A stretch of DNA of 64,000 nucleotides from Natronospira sp. (GTDB lineage Bacteria; Pseudomonadota; Gammaproteobacteria; Natronospirales; Natronospiraceae): the NCBI GenBank assembly GCA_003558125.1, contig PWMQ01000010.1, positions 33,591 through 97,590 on the forward strand, given 5' to 3'. This document shows positions 19,904 through 28,500 of the stretch, piece by piece. The translations under genes were made by a program, and so were the position numbers. The notes under the pieces were generated by a model. It was not told the origin of the DNA. It saw only the letters and a program-made list of their open reading frames with translations, and did no database searches. Each line of letters opens with the position of its first letter. Position 1 is the first letter of the stretch.

Positions 19904-20143
19904 CTAGACCCCGGTCTTATCCGAGATTTCCGTCAGTCGCTCGTGAATCTTGAACAGAATAAGCATCAGTTCACAGTAGATCCGCCAGACCAGCAGACCC
20001 ACGACAATCGCCACCAGTCCTCCCAATACGCTTTGGCTGGTGGCAAACAGGCCACCAAGGACAATGCCGATTACGCCAATCCAGAAGATAATCTGGATAA
20101 AGGCAGGGGTTATCATTTTTCGAAAGGTGAGATATTCCTGCAT
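19904..20143 (-). CDS. DUF4282 family small membrane protein
   Basis: 79-aa protein with two hydrophobic helices (about 14-32 and 38-58) and a charged C-terminal tail (FKIHERLTEISDKTGV). The pattern LTFRKMITPAFIQIIFWIG, a helix, then RIYCELMLILFKI, is that of DUF4282 proteins, whose function is not established. It is transcribed divergently from the outer-membrane protein gene and has its own terminator. Confidence 0.75.
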   Translation of the reverse strand: MQEYLTFRKMITPAFIQIIFWIGVIGIVLGGLFATSQSVLGGLVAIVVGLLVWRIYCELMLILFKIHERLTEISDKTGV

Positions 20144-20304
20144 GCAGCCTCCCTAAAGAGCTGACCAAATCATTGTTGAGCGTTTCTGAGCCCGTGCGGC
20201 CCATGAGAGATAAGATAGACCACAATCGCCACGCTTGCCGCCCGAGCATTCCTGGGCAGTGCATCGGTCGTTTACACTGCGGCACTAATGGAGTAGAGAA
20301 CGAC

Positions 20305-21120
20305 GTGAAACGCCAAACACCCACCAGCCAGCCCGGGGCCTCCGATCGGCCCCTTCCTGGACCGCGACTGTTCCTGTTGGGCAGCCTGACGATTCTGCTC
20401 GGCCTGCTGGCAAATGACGCCCTTCATGCAGAGGAGCCTCGCCAGGCACGCTGGGTGCTTGAGTTGGGAACCGCTGATTTCCATGCGGTACTCCCCGAGG
20501 ATGGCGACTGCCCGGATCTGACCGATGGTGAACCCCTCCTGCGTTGCCATCGGCCCCTGAGTTTCAATGGTGATCGGGGTGGCAGCTGGGCCATTGGCGT
20601 GGATGTACCACTGATTGCCACTCCCGGTCAGGGCAGTTGGCACCTGGGCGTTCGCCTGGGTCGGCACGGCCCGGCCAATCTCGACGGCGAAATGCCCGAC
20701 GCCGTCGGCGGCAGGTTGCAGGGACGCCTTGGCAGTGACTACGCACTTCTCCAGCTGCAGAGGGAATTTCCTCGCATCGCCGGCGGTCTTGGTTTTAATA
20801 TGAATGCTGGCGTCGGCGTTGCCCGCGTGGCTGTACGCGACCTGCAACGTCTTCGAGCAGACCAGCGTTGGCAGGCTGAAGGTGGTGATCGTAGTGGTTA
20901 TCTATTACGGCTCGGCCTTGGCGTGGACTGGCGCTTCGAAAGTGGTAACACCGTGGGGCTGCTCTGGCAGCATGACGCCCTGGATGGTTACGCAAGCGAT
21001 TCTGGCGAGGGTCGCTTTTTCGACGGCGAGGACTGGCAGCCACAGTCCTTTGCCGCCGTGCGTGGTGGTTTGGCCCGCCAATCCTTGTCCCTCAAGCTCA
21101 CCGTCCCTTTTCGCTACTGA
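20305..21120 (+). CDS. predicted outer-membrane beta-barrel protein
   Basis: Unrecognised protein of 271 aa that looks like an outer-membrane barrel. The chosen start is GTG 20305, with GGAG 11 bp upstream, which yields a basic, proline-rich leader and then a signal peptide (LFLLGSLTILLGLLANDALHAEE). The mature part shows alternating hydrophobic and polar stretches (GSWHLGVRLGRHG, GGLGFNMNAGVGVARVAV, YLLRLGLGVDWRF, GNTVGLLWQH). It ends in LTVPFRY, a terminal aromatic strand of the kind the BAM complex recognises. A DUF4919 lipoprotein leader begins 15 bp downstream, so both envelope genes are probably in one transcript. Function unknown. Confidence 0.65.
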   Translation: MKRQTPTSQPGASDRPLPGPRLFLLGSLTILLGLLANDALHAEEPRQARWVLELGTADFHAVLPEDGDCPDLTDGEPLLRCHRPLSFNGDRGGSWAIGVDVPLIATPGQGSWHLGVRLGRHGPANLDGEMPDAVGGRLQGRLGSDYALLQLQREFPRIAGGLGFNMNAGVGVARVAVRDLQRLRADQRWQAEGGDRSGYLLRLGLGVDWRFESGNTVGLLWQHDALDGYASDSGEGRFFDGEDWQPQSFAAVRGGLARQSLSLKLTVPFRY

Positions 21121-21135
21121 ATGAGATCCCAATGT

Positions 21136-21231
21136 ATGGCCCGCATGCTGAAAATGCTTCTGCTCCTGCTCACTGGTCTCGCTCTCGTTGCTTGCGCCAC
21201 GGTGGAGCCGGCGCCCGATGAAGAGGCCTAG
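21136..21231 (+). pseudogene. lipoprotein signal-peptide ORF ending in an in-frame amber codon (5' part of DUF4919 gene)
   Basis: ATG 21136 starts MARMLKMLLLLLTGLALVAC, a complete lipoprotein signal with lipobox LVAC, followed by ATVEPAPDEEA and a TAG at 21229-21231. The same frame continues without another stop for 198 more codons through the DUF4919 domain. The natural gene is therefore 21136-21825, split by a single amber codon. It may be a true nonsense mutation, a sequencing error or a read-through site. Confidence 0.7.
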
Positions 21232-21240
21232 CCGGCGACG

Positions 21241-21825
21241 ATGGATGATAGCTGGCACCCCGACCCCATGGCGGAAGCGCGCTATGTCGAGCTGGTGGAG
21301 CTGGCACAGCACAGCGCTCGGGATGTGGATTACGCGGAACTCCGTGATGTCTATGTTCGCACCCCCTATTACCAGCCCTATGCCGGCGCCGAGCAGCAGT
21401 TCTCCCAGGCCATGTTCGAGGCCCTCGACGATGGCCGCCATCAGCGTGCCCTTGCATTGGCCAGTCGCATTCTCCAGGAGAATTACGTTTCCCTCGATGC
21501 CCATTACGTTGCTCGTCAGGTCTATGCAGCCCGCGGTGACCAGCGTCGGCATCAACGCCACGACTACATTCTGCGGGCACTGTTTGCGGCCATCCGCGAC
21601 AGTGGCAGTGGTGAAAGCCGCCGTGCGGCCTTTCAGGTCATCAGCAGCCGCGAGATTCAAAGCTTTGTCGCCCTCTATGGCTTGAACCTGATCGACAGTG
21701 AATTGGAGGCCGACGAGATCGGTACGCATGATCGCGTGACGGCCCGGGACCCTGATTCCAATGAGGAATTCGAGCTCTGGTTCGACATCTCAACCCAATG
21801 GCGGCGGGGCTTTGATGGATTCTAG
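21241..21825 (+). CDS. DUF4919 domain protein (3' part of interrupted lipoprotein gene)
   Basis: 194 codons from ATG 21241 that match, from memory, the DUF4919 family: DYAELRDVYVRTPYYQPY, then AMFEALDDGRHQRALALASRILQENYVSLDAHYVA with a TPR-like helical repeat, then a C-terminal AFQVISSREIQSFVALYGL and ELWFDIST. Relatives known to me are secreted or lipid-anchored and of unknown function. Without the upstream leader this fragment has no signal peptide and no good ribosome binding site, so a cytoplasmic product is unlikely to be the intended form. It probably belongs with the 21136-21231 leader. Confidence 0.68.
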   Translation: MDDSWHPDPMAEARYVELVELAQHSARDVDYAELRDVYVRTPYYQPYAGAEQQFSQAMFEALDDGRHQRALALASRILQENYVSLDAHYVARQVYAARGDQRRHQRHDYILRALFAAIRDSGSGESRRAAFQVISSREIQSFVALYGLNLIDSELEADEIGTHDRVTARDPDSNEEFELWFDISTQWRRGFDGF

Positions 21826-21933
21826 GCCGGTCTCTCGGCATTACTGCTTCGACAGTGGCGCCATAAAGGCTATGCTTGGGTCATGGAGCCGGGCTCGAGC
21901 AGCCCCGCAATAAGAGATTGTTGCCAGGCAGGG

Positions 21934-21970
21934 ACGCCCGCGATTCCTTGATCGGAAGCGGGCGTTTTTT
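21934..21970 (+). terminator. intrinsic terminator just upstream of the propeller-GGDEF gene
   Basis: ACGCCCGC / GCGGGCGT pairs around a 16-nt loop and is followed by a T6 run that ends 17 bp before the TTG start at 21987. It lies 109 bp after the DUF4919 stop. It either ends that transcript or works as a conditional terminator in the leader of the sensor gene. Confidence 0.8.
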
Positions 21971-21986
21971 ATCCTGGGAGGTCCGC

Positions 21987-24900
21987 TTGAGAGCCATCGC
22001 CATCAGCCTGACGCTACTCTTGCTGCCCTGTCTGGCCCTTGGGTCAGAGCCGGACCCCCGTGCCGAGAAGCGATTCCAGGACTTCGTGCGTGACAGCTGG
22101 TCCCTGGAAGCCGGCCTGCCCCAGATTACCGTCAGCGCCATTAGCCAAGGTCCCGAAGGTTATATCTGGGTCGGGACCCAGCAGGGATTGGCCCGCTTCG
22201 ATGGCGTCCGCTTTCGCACCTGGACGCCCGATCAGGAGCCGGCGCTGCATGGCAGTTTCATCAATGACTTGCATCTGGACAGTCGTGGCCGGCTGTGGAT
22301 CGGCACTTACAAGGGACTTACGCTGTATCAGGATAGATCCTTTGCTCCGATCACCGGTCCCCTGGCAGCTGACGGTCGACCGCGGGAAATCACCATCCAG
22401 GCCATTAGCGAAGCACCCGATGGCCGTATTCTTGTGGGCGCCGACGAAGGTCTTTTCGTGGTTGACGGTGACGGGCTGGAATTGGCGGGCCCGGCTAGTC
22501 GACAACCCATTTCCGCCCTGACTCGTCTTGATGACCGCGTCTATATTGGCGGGCTGGGAACCTGGCGCGTGCTTGACGAGGAAGGTTTCGGTAACCGTCA
22601 TGATTTGCCGGAAGGGATGAGTGCCGCCCGAGTGACTGGCTTTGCCCACCATGCCGGTGGTCTCTGGCTCGGTACCAGTGCGGGACTGCTCCGCCACGAC
22701 CAGGACGGGACTGTCCATTTTGCCCCCGAAGGCTGGGATCCGGGCGAGCCGGTGGACGCCATTCGCGAGGATTCCCATGACAATCTCTGGGTCGGCACCA
22801 ACCGGGCCCTGCTACGTCTGCGGGCCGGAAATTTATATGAGCGGATTGACCCGGATCACCCCAACGCCCATCGTCAAATCCAGAGTATTTACCAGGACCA
22901 CGAAGGCAGTTTATGGCTAGGCAGCTTTCGTGACGGACTGGCTCGCTACTGGCCGGGCTGGGCAGAACGTTTCAATGAACCCCAGGGTCTGCACGAACCC
23001 CTGATCTGGAGCATTGCCGACGCCGGTGATGGCGACGTCTGGGTAGGCACCAATGATGGCCTCAGTCTCCTTCGTAACGGCCAATACCAGTTGATCCTGC
23101 CGGGCCAGGATCTGCCCCACCCCCATGCCTACACCCTGACCATGGCCGAAGAGGGCCTGTGGATCGGCACCCGCCGTGGCTTGGTGTTAATGGACCCTGA
23201 AACCCGGCAAACCCATCGCCCCGATGCCCTTGCGCCACTGGACGCCCACCAGATCAACGGTATTGTCCCGGCCGGGCGACATGGCCGCTATTTCATCGCC
23301 ACATCCGGCGGACTCTGGCTGTGGGGGGATGATGAGCAACTCCGGCGTATCTCCGAGCGCATCGGCAGTACCATGGTCCGTCAGCTTAAGGTCGAGGAAA
23401 ACGGCACCCTGCTGGTCGCCACCCAACAGGGCGTCTATGCCGGCTTCCCCGATAACCTGGTCCGACTGGATCACCGCCATGGCCTTGATCCGCAAACCGA
23501 TTATTCCGCCATCCTTCGACTGGATCGCGACACGGTGGTATTCGCCTCCATCGATAGTGGCTTGTATGTCGGTCGAGACGGTGAGTGGCACCATCTGAAT
23601 ACCGCCGACGGCTTGCCCACCAATGCGGCCTATTTTCTTAGTCATGACGATCAAGGCCATCTTTGGGTGGCCGGTTTTCACGGCCTTTACCGTGCACCGG
23701 TGGACGAAATCATTGCCGCCGCCCAAGGGCGAGGTCCGGAGCGCATCGGCGCGGAAATGATCTTGAGCGAAAGCGGCCACCACATCGGCAGCCAGCAAGC
23801 CTACTGCTGCAATGGGGCGGGTCACGCCAAGGGCATGTTGCGCGAAGACGGGCTTTGGCTCCCCACACGCGGCGGCGCGGTACGAATACGCCCCGAGGCC
23901 ATTCACCGCAACCCGGTCCCCCCGCCAATCCGCCTCGAACGGGTACGCTACGGCGACCAGTGGCATGTGCATACCGCGGATGAAACACTGTCCTTGCCCA
24001 TAGGTCGGCGGGATCTGAATTTCGAATTCACTGCCCTCAGTTTTCAGGACCCACGCAGTGTTCGGATCAATTACCGCCTGCAGGGATACGATGATGATTG
24101 GCGGGCCCTGGAAAGCAGCCTCCAGCGCAGCGCGGCCTATACCAACCTGCCGCCCGGCGACTACCAATTCCAGGTCCGAGCCGCGAATAATGCCGGTGTA
24201 TGGGCCGAGGATTACGCCACACTGGATTTCCATGTTCCCCCCCGCTTTCATGAGACCCTCTGGTTCCAGGCCTTGCCCCTGGTGGCGCTGTTGCTGCTGT
24301 TCCTGGCCGGCTATCGCTGGCGGGTTCGCCGCCTGCGCCGCCAGCAACTGCAGCTCCAGCGGGAGGTGGAACAGCGGACCGAGGAATTGCGAGTCACCAA
24401 TAATCGCCTGGTGGAGGCCAATCGTGCCCTGCGGGACGCCAGCCAGACCGACCCGCTGACCGGCTTGCGCAATCGCCGTTACCTCTATGGCCAGATGACC
24501 CGCGACCTTGCCCATTTCGAGCGTCTCCGTGACCGCTTGCCGGAAGACGACCTCGTCCTTGTCTTTGCCTTGGTGGATGTGGATCACTTCAAACAGGTTA
24601 ATGACGAGCATGGCCACCGTGCCGGAGACCTGGTCCTGAAACAGTTGGGTGAGCGATTGTCTGCTCTAGTCCGGACCGGGGATTACGTGGTTCGCTGGGG
24701 TGGCGAGGAATTCCTGGTGGTGTTCCGTGAAATGGCCCGAACCCACACCGAAAGGATTATTGATCGCCTGCAGCGCAATCTGGTTGAACAGCCCTATCGA
24801 ATCGATGAGGACAAGAGCAGTCAGGTGAGCGTTTCCATTGGCTATGCCGAGTTTCCCCTGCGTTCGGAGAGCGACTCGGCAAGTCTCAGTTGGGAAGCCA

Positions 24901-25118
24901 TCGTCGATCTGGCTGACTATGCTCTCTATGCCTGCAAGAATCACGGTCGCAACGGCTGGGCCGTGGTCCGGCCGGGCAGCGAAAAGGATCCCATTGAGTT
25001 TCTGCGCACGGTGCGCAATGATCTGGAGGCGGCTGTCGAGGATGGTCGTGCCAGCCTGTCCGCCAGTTGGCTGAAGCCACTCAGGCCGGTGCAGGATGAC
25101 GGCAAGTTCAAGCGTTAA
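21987..25118 (+). CDS. two-component-regulator-propeller sensor with Y_Y_Y and GGDEF domains
   Basis: Large membrane sensor and probable diguanylate cyclase, 1043 aa. The start is TTG 21987, with GGGAGG 5 bp upstream, giving a signal peptide MRAIAISLTLLLLPCLALGSE. The periplasmic part (about 25-690) is a series of propeller blades (repeats of the type GYIWVGTQQGLARFDG, LWIGTYKGLTLY, NLWVGTNRALLRL). A Y_Y_Y domain follows (about 700-785: YRLQGYDDDW ... TNLPPGDYQFQVRA), then one transmembrane helix (about 795-812), a basic coiled coil and a GGDEF domain. GGEEF is at 905-909, with an intact inhibitory RxxD (RTGD) five residues before it. The fold matches sugar-sensing hybrid kinases with the kinase replaced by a cyclase. 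The ligand is unknown. Confidence 0.9.
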   Translation: MRAIAISLTLLLLPCLALGSEPDPRAEKRFQDFVRDSWSLEAGLPQITVSAISQGPEGYIWVGTQQGLARFDGVRFRTWTPDQEPALHGSFINDLHLDSRGRLWIGTYKGLTLYQDRSFAPITGPLAADGRPREITIQAISEAPDGRILVGADEGLFVVDGDGLELAGPASRQPISALTRLDDRVYIGGLGTWRVLDEEGFGNRHDLPEGMSAARVTGFAHHAGGLWLGTSAGLLRHDQDGTVHFAPEGWDPGEPVDAIREDSHDNLWVGTNRALLRLRAGNLYERIDPDHPNAHRQIQSIYQDHEGSLWLGSFRDGLARYWPGWAERFNEPQGLHEPLIWSIADAGDGDVWVGTNDGLSLLRNGQYQLILPGQDLPHPHAYTLTMAEEGLWIGTRRGLVLMDPETRQTHRPDALAPLDAHQINGIVPAGRHGRYFIATSGGLWLWGDDEQLRRISERIGSTMVRQLKVEENGTLLVATQQGVYAGFPDNLVRLDHRHGLDPQTDYSAILRLDRDTVVFASIDSGLYVGRDGEWHHLNTADGLPTNAAYFLSHDDQGHLWVAGFHGLYRAPVDEIIAAAQGRGPERIGAEMILSESGHHIGSQQAYCCNGAGHAKGMLREDGLWLPTRGGAVRIRPEAIHRNPVPPPIRLERVRYGDQWHVHTADETLSLPIGRRDLNFEFTALSFQDPRSVRINYRLQGYDDDWRALESSLQRSAAYTNLPPGDYQFQVRAANNAGVWAEDYATLDFHVPPRFHETLWFQALPLVALLLLFLAGYRWRVRRLRRQQLQLQREVEQRTEELRVTNNRLVEANRALRDASQTDPLTGLRNRRYLYGQMTRDLAHFERLRDRLPEDDLVLVFALVDVDHFKQVNDEHGHRAGDLVLKQLGERLSALVRTGDYVVRWGGEEFLVVFREMARTHTERIIDRLQRNLVEQPYRIDEDKSSQVSVSIGYAEFPLRSESDSASLSWEAIVDLADYALYACKNHGRNGWAVVRPGSEKDPIEFLRTVRNDLEAAVEDGRASLSASWLKPLRPVQDDGKFKR

Positions 25119-25127
25119 GTCAGAACC

Positions 25128-25382
25128 ATGGCGAAGCTGAAACTCGACCTACATGACATTTTTAACAAGGGTGATCGTATTGAGGCCGCCCTCAATGACA
25201 TCATCGATGAGGCCGAGCGCAAGCGCATCAAGACGGTGGAAATCATTCCCGGCAAGGGCAGCGGTCAGCTGAAGAAACGCGTCCTCAAGTTCCTGGAGCG
25301 CCCGGAGATCAAGCAGCGTTATCACCGAATTGACAAGGATAGCCGCAATTTCGGTCGTCTCTTCGTCTATTTCAAGTTCTGA
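25128..25382 (+). CDS. stand-alone Smr domain protein
   Basis: 84-aa protein consisting only of a small MutS-related (Smr) domain. It starts LKLDLHDIFNKGDRIEAAL, which holds the LDLH motif, and continues with VEIIPGKGSGQLKKRVLKFL, the conserved GKGSG loop. Smr domains act as DNA or RNA endonucleases in larger proteins such as MutS2. Most single-domain family members are longer (about 180 aa in E. coli SmrB), so this is a minimal version. It begins 9 bp after the sensor gene and may be co-transcribed with it. Confidence 0.8.
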   Translation: MAKLKLDLHDIFNKGDRIEAALNDIIDEAERKRIKTVEIIPGKGSGQLKKRVLKFLERPEIKQRYHRIDKDSRNFGRLFVYFKF

Positions 25383-25520
25383 TTCCCATATGGCAAACGG
25401 GACTTGTCTTGTTCCCCGTTTGAACCGACACTGTTTCTCATCGTCAAACGACTGTTTGACCCCTGCCGCCACGGCGGGGGTGAGCCCCATGTTCGAGCGC
25501 TAGACCAGGGAGAAGCGCCT

Positions 25521-28500
25521 GTGACCGATACCCCCGCTGATCTGCGAAACAGCCTTTATCGCCGCCATTTCGAGCGCGATAGCTGTGGTTTTGGCCTGGT
25601 TGCCGATATGCAGGGCCGGGCATCCAGCTCTCTGGTTCAAGTCGCCGTTCGGGCCCTGGAGCGCCTGACCCATCGTGGCGCGGTCGCCGCTGACCGCAAG
25701 ACCGGCGATGGCTGCGGATTGTTGTTGCGACGACCAGAGGCCTTTCTCCGCGCCCTTGCCGCTGAGCAGGGTCTGGATCTCGAAGATGGATTTGCCGTCG
25801 GCTGCGTGTTTCTGGACCCCCAGGCAGCCGATGCCGGTCGCGCGGCATTGCAGACTGCCCTTGAGGCTCATGGCCTGAGCGCCGCGGGCTGGCGCAAGGT
25901 GCCCAGCAATCCCGAGGCCCTTGGCAAGGAAGCGGCTCGCAGTCAGCCGCAGATCGAGCAGGTATTCGTGGATCGGCCGGCGGCGCTCAGTGATCGCCGT
26001 TTTCGACTCGCCCTGACCTTCGCCCGTCGTCGCGCCGAAGGAATGATGGCGGACAATCCGTATTTCTACATCCCCAGCCTCTCTCCGGATACCCTTAGCT
26101 ACAAGGGTCTGGTGATGCCGGCGAATCTCCCGCTGCTCTATCCCGACCTCACCCATCCGGAACTGGCGACTGCCTCGGTGGTCTTCCACCAGCGCTTTTC
26201 CACCAACACCCTGCCACAGTGGCGGTTGGCGCAGCCCTTCCGCTACCTCGCTCACAATGGCGAGATCAACACCATCGCGGGCAATCGCGCCTGGGCCAAG
26301 GCGCGGGAGCGAATCTGGATACCCCGGGGCGAAGACGGCAAGCCACTCGAGGGCTGGGAAGACATGACCCCCTTCGTGAAAATGGATGGCTCGGATTCCG
26401 AAAGCCTGGATAACCTGCTTGAAGTGCTGATTGCCGGCGGCATGGATCTTCCACTCGCCATGCGGGTCCTGATTCCGCCCGCCTGGCAAAACGACGAGAC
26501 CCGGCCTGCTGACGTTCGCGCCTTCTTCGAGATGGTGGGCATGCATCTGGAGGCCTGGGATGGCCCCGCCGGAGTGGTTCTTTCCGACGGCCGCTACGCG
26601 GCCTGCGCCCTGGATCGAAATGGCCTGCGGCCGGCGCGATATTGCCGCACCGACAAGGACATCATCATGCTGGCCTCCGAGGCCGGGGTGATGGACGCCG
26701 CGCCCGGCGAGATCGTGGAAAAGGGGCGCCTGGGCCCCGGCCAGATGATCGCCGTCGACACGGCCAAAGGCAGACTGATCTACCCGGACGAGCTGGATCG
26801 GGAAATCGCCGCACGCTGGCCGGCTCGACAATGGTTGAAGGACGGTACCACCTGGATCGGCTCCATCCTGGTTGACGAGACGTTGAGCATCGAGCCTCTG
26901 GAGGCCGAGGCCCTGGCCCGGGCGGAGAAGCTGTTTGGGCTCAGTTTCGAGGAAAGAGACCACATCCTGCGCCCATTGGCCTTGAATGAGGCAGAAGCCG
27001 TCGGGTCCATGGGTGACGATACCCCTCTGCCCATGCTTTCCCGTCGGCAGCGTTCCCTGTACGACGGCTTCCGCCAGCAATTCGCCCAGGTGACCAATCC
27101 CCCCATTGATCCCCTGCGGGAACGCCTGGTCATGTCCCTGGAGACTCGTCTGGGGCCGGAACTCAATCCCTTCGAGCCGGGCCCGCGATTGGGTGAAAGG
27201 GTGTTGATGGGTTCGCCGGTGCTCTCAACCCGGAAATTTGAACTGATTCGGGCCCTGGATCCGGAGCGCTGGCCTCGTCACGAAATCAACCTCAATGTGG
27301 AGCGGGGGCTGGGCCAGAAGGCCGCGGTGGCCCGGCTCACCGAAGAGGCCGAGGCCGCCGTACGGGACGGCGCCCGCATCCTCATTCTCAGTGACCGGGC
27401 CATCGCCCGCGATCAGCTACCCGTCCATGCCCTGCTGGCCACCGGGGCGATCAACCGCCGGCTGGTGGAAACGGGTCTCAGGGCCTCGGTCAATCTCGTT
27501 GTGGAGACCGCCACGGCGCGGGATCCCCACCATTTTGCCTGCCTGATCGGCTATGGCGCCACCGCCGTGCATCCCTGGCTCGCCTATGAAGTGATCGCCG
27601 ACATGGTCCGGTCCGGTGAACTCGATCCCCAGAGACGACGGGAGCCGGGCCGAGCCTTTCGCCGCGGCATCCGCAAGGGTCTTTTCAAGATCCTCTCCAA
27701 GATGGGTATTTCCACCATCGCCAGTTACCGGGGCGCGGCCCTGTTTGAAATCGTCGGTCTCAATGACGAGGTGGTGGATTGCTGTTTCGCCGGCACCACC
27801 AGCCGCATTGGCGGTGTCGGCTTCGCCGATCTCGACCGGGACCAGCGCCAGCTCGCCGACCGGGCCTGGGATAGCCGCGCCCTGCGTGACCAGGGCGGGC
27901 TACTGAAATGGATTCATGATGGTGAATACCATGCCTGGAACCCGGCGGTGGTCCACGCCCTGCAGCGAGCGGTAAGGAGCGGCGAATGGTCTGACTGGGA
28001 GGCCTTCCAGCAACTGGTCAACGACAGACCGCCCATGGTCCTCCGCGACATGATGCAGCCCAGACAGGCCAGCGAGCCCGTCCCGCTGGAGGAAGTGGAG
28101 CCGATTGAAAAGATTCTGCCCCGCTTTGACACGGCCGCCATGTCATTGGGCGCCCTTTCGCCCGAGGCCCATGAAGCATTGGCCATTGCCATGAACCGGA
28201 TCGGCGGTCGTTCCAACTCCGGGGAAGGGGGCGAGGATGCCGCCCGCTTCCGTGATGAACGCATCTCCAAGATCAAGCAGGTTGCTTCCGGGCGCTTTGG
28301 TGTCACCGCCGAATACCTGGTCAATGCCGAGGTGCTGCAAATCAAGATGGCCCAGGGCGCCAAGCCCGGTGAAGGGGGGCAGTTGCCCGGGCATAAGGTC
28401 AATCAATTGATCGCCCGCCTGCGCTACGCGCGCCCCGGTGTTGCCCTGATCTCGCCACCCCCCCATCACGATATCTATTCCATCGAGGACCTGGCCCAGC

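Noticed and set aside
21876..21986. c-di-GMP riboswitch (GEMM type) in the leader of the GGDEF gene
   Set aside because: I could not find the conserved aptamer blocks of either c-di-GMP riboswitch class; only the terminator is clear.
23187..24617. Open frame antisense to the propeller-GGDEF gene
   Set aside because: The sense protein is continuous through propeller, Y_Y_Y and GGDEF domains, so the antisense frame is a shadow.
25500..27080. Long open frame antisense to gltB
   Set aside because: It lies entirely inside conserved gltB and its translation is low-complexity and unlike any protein family.
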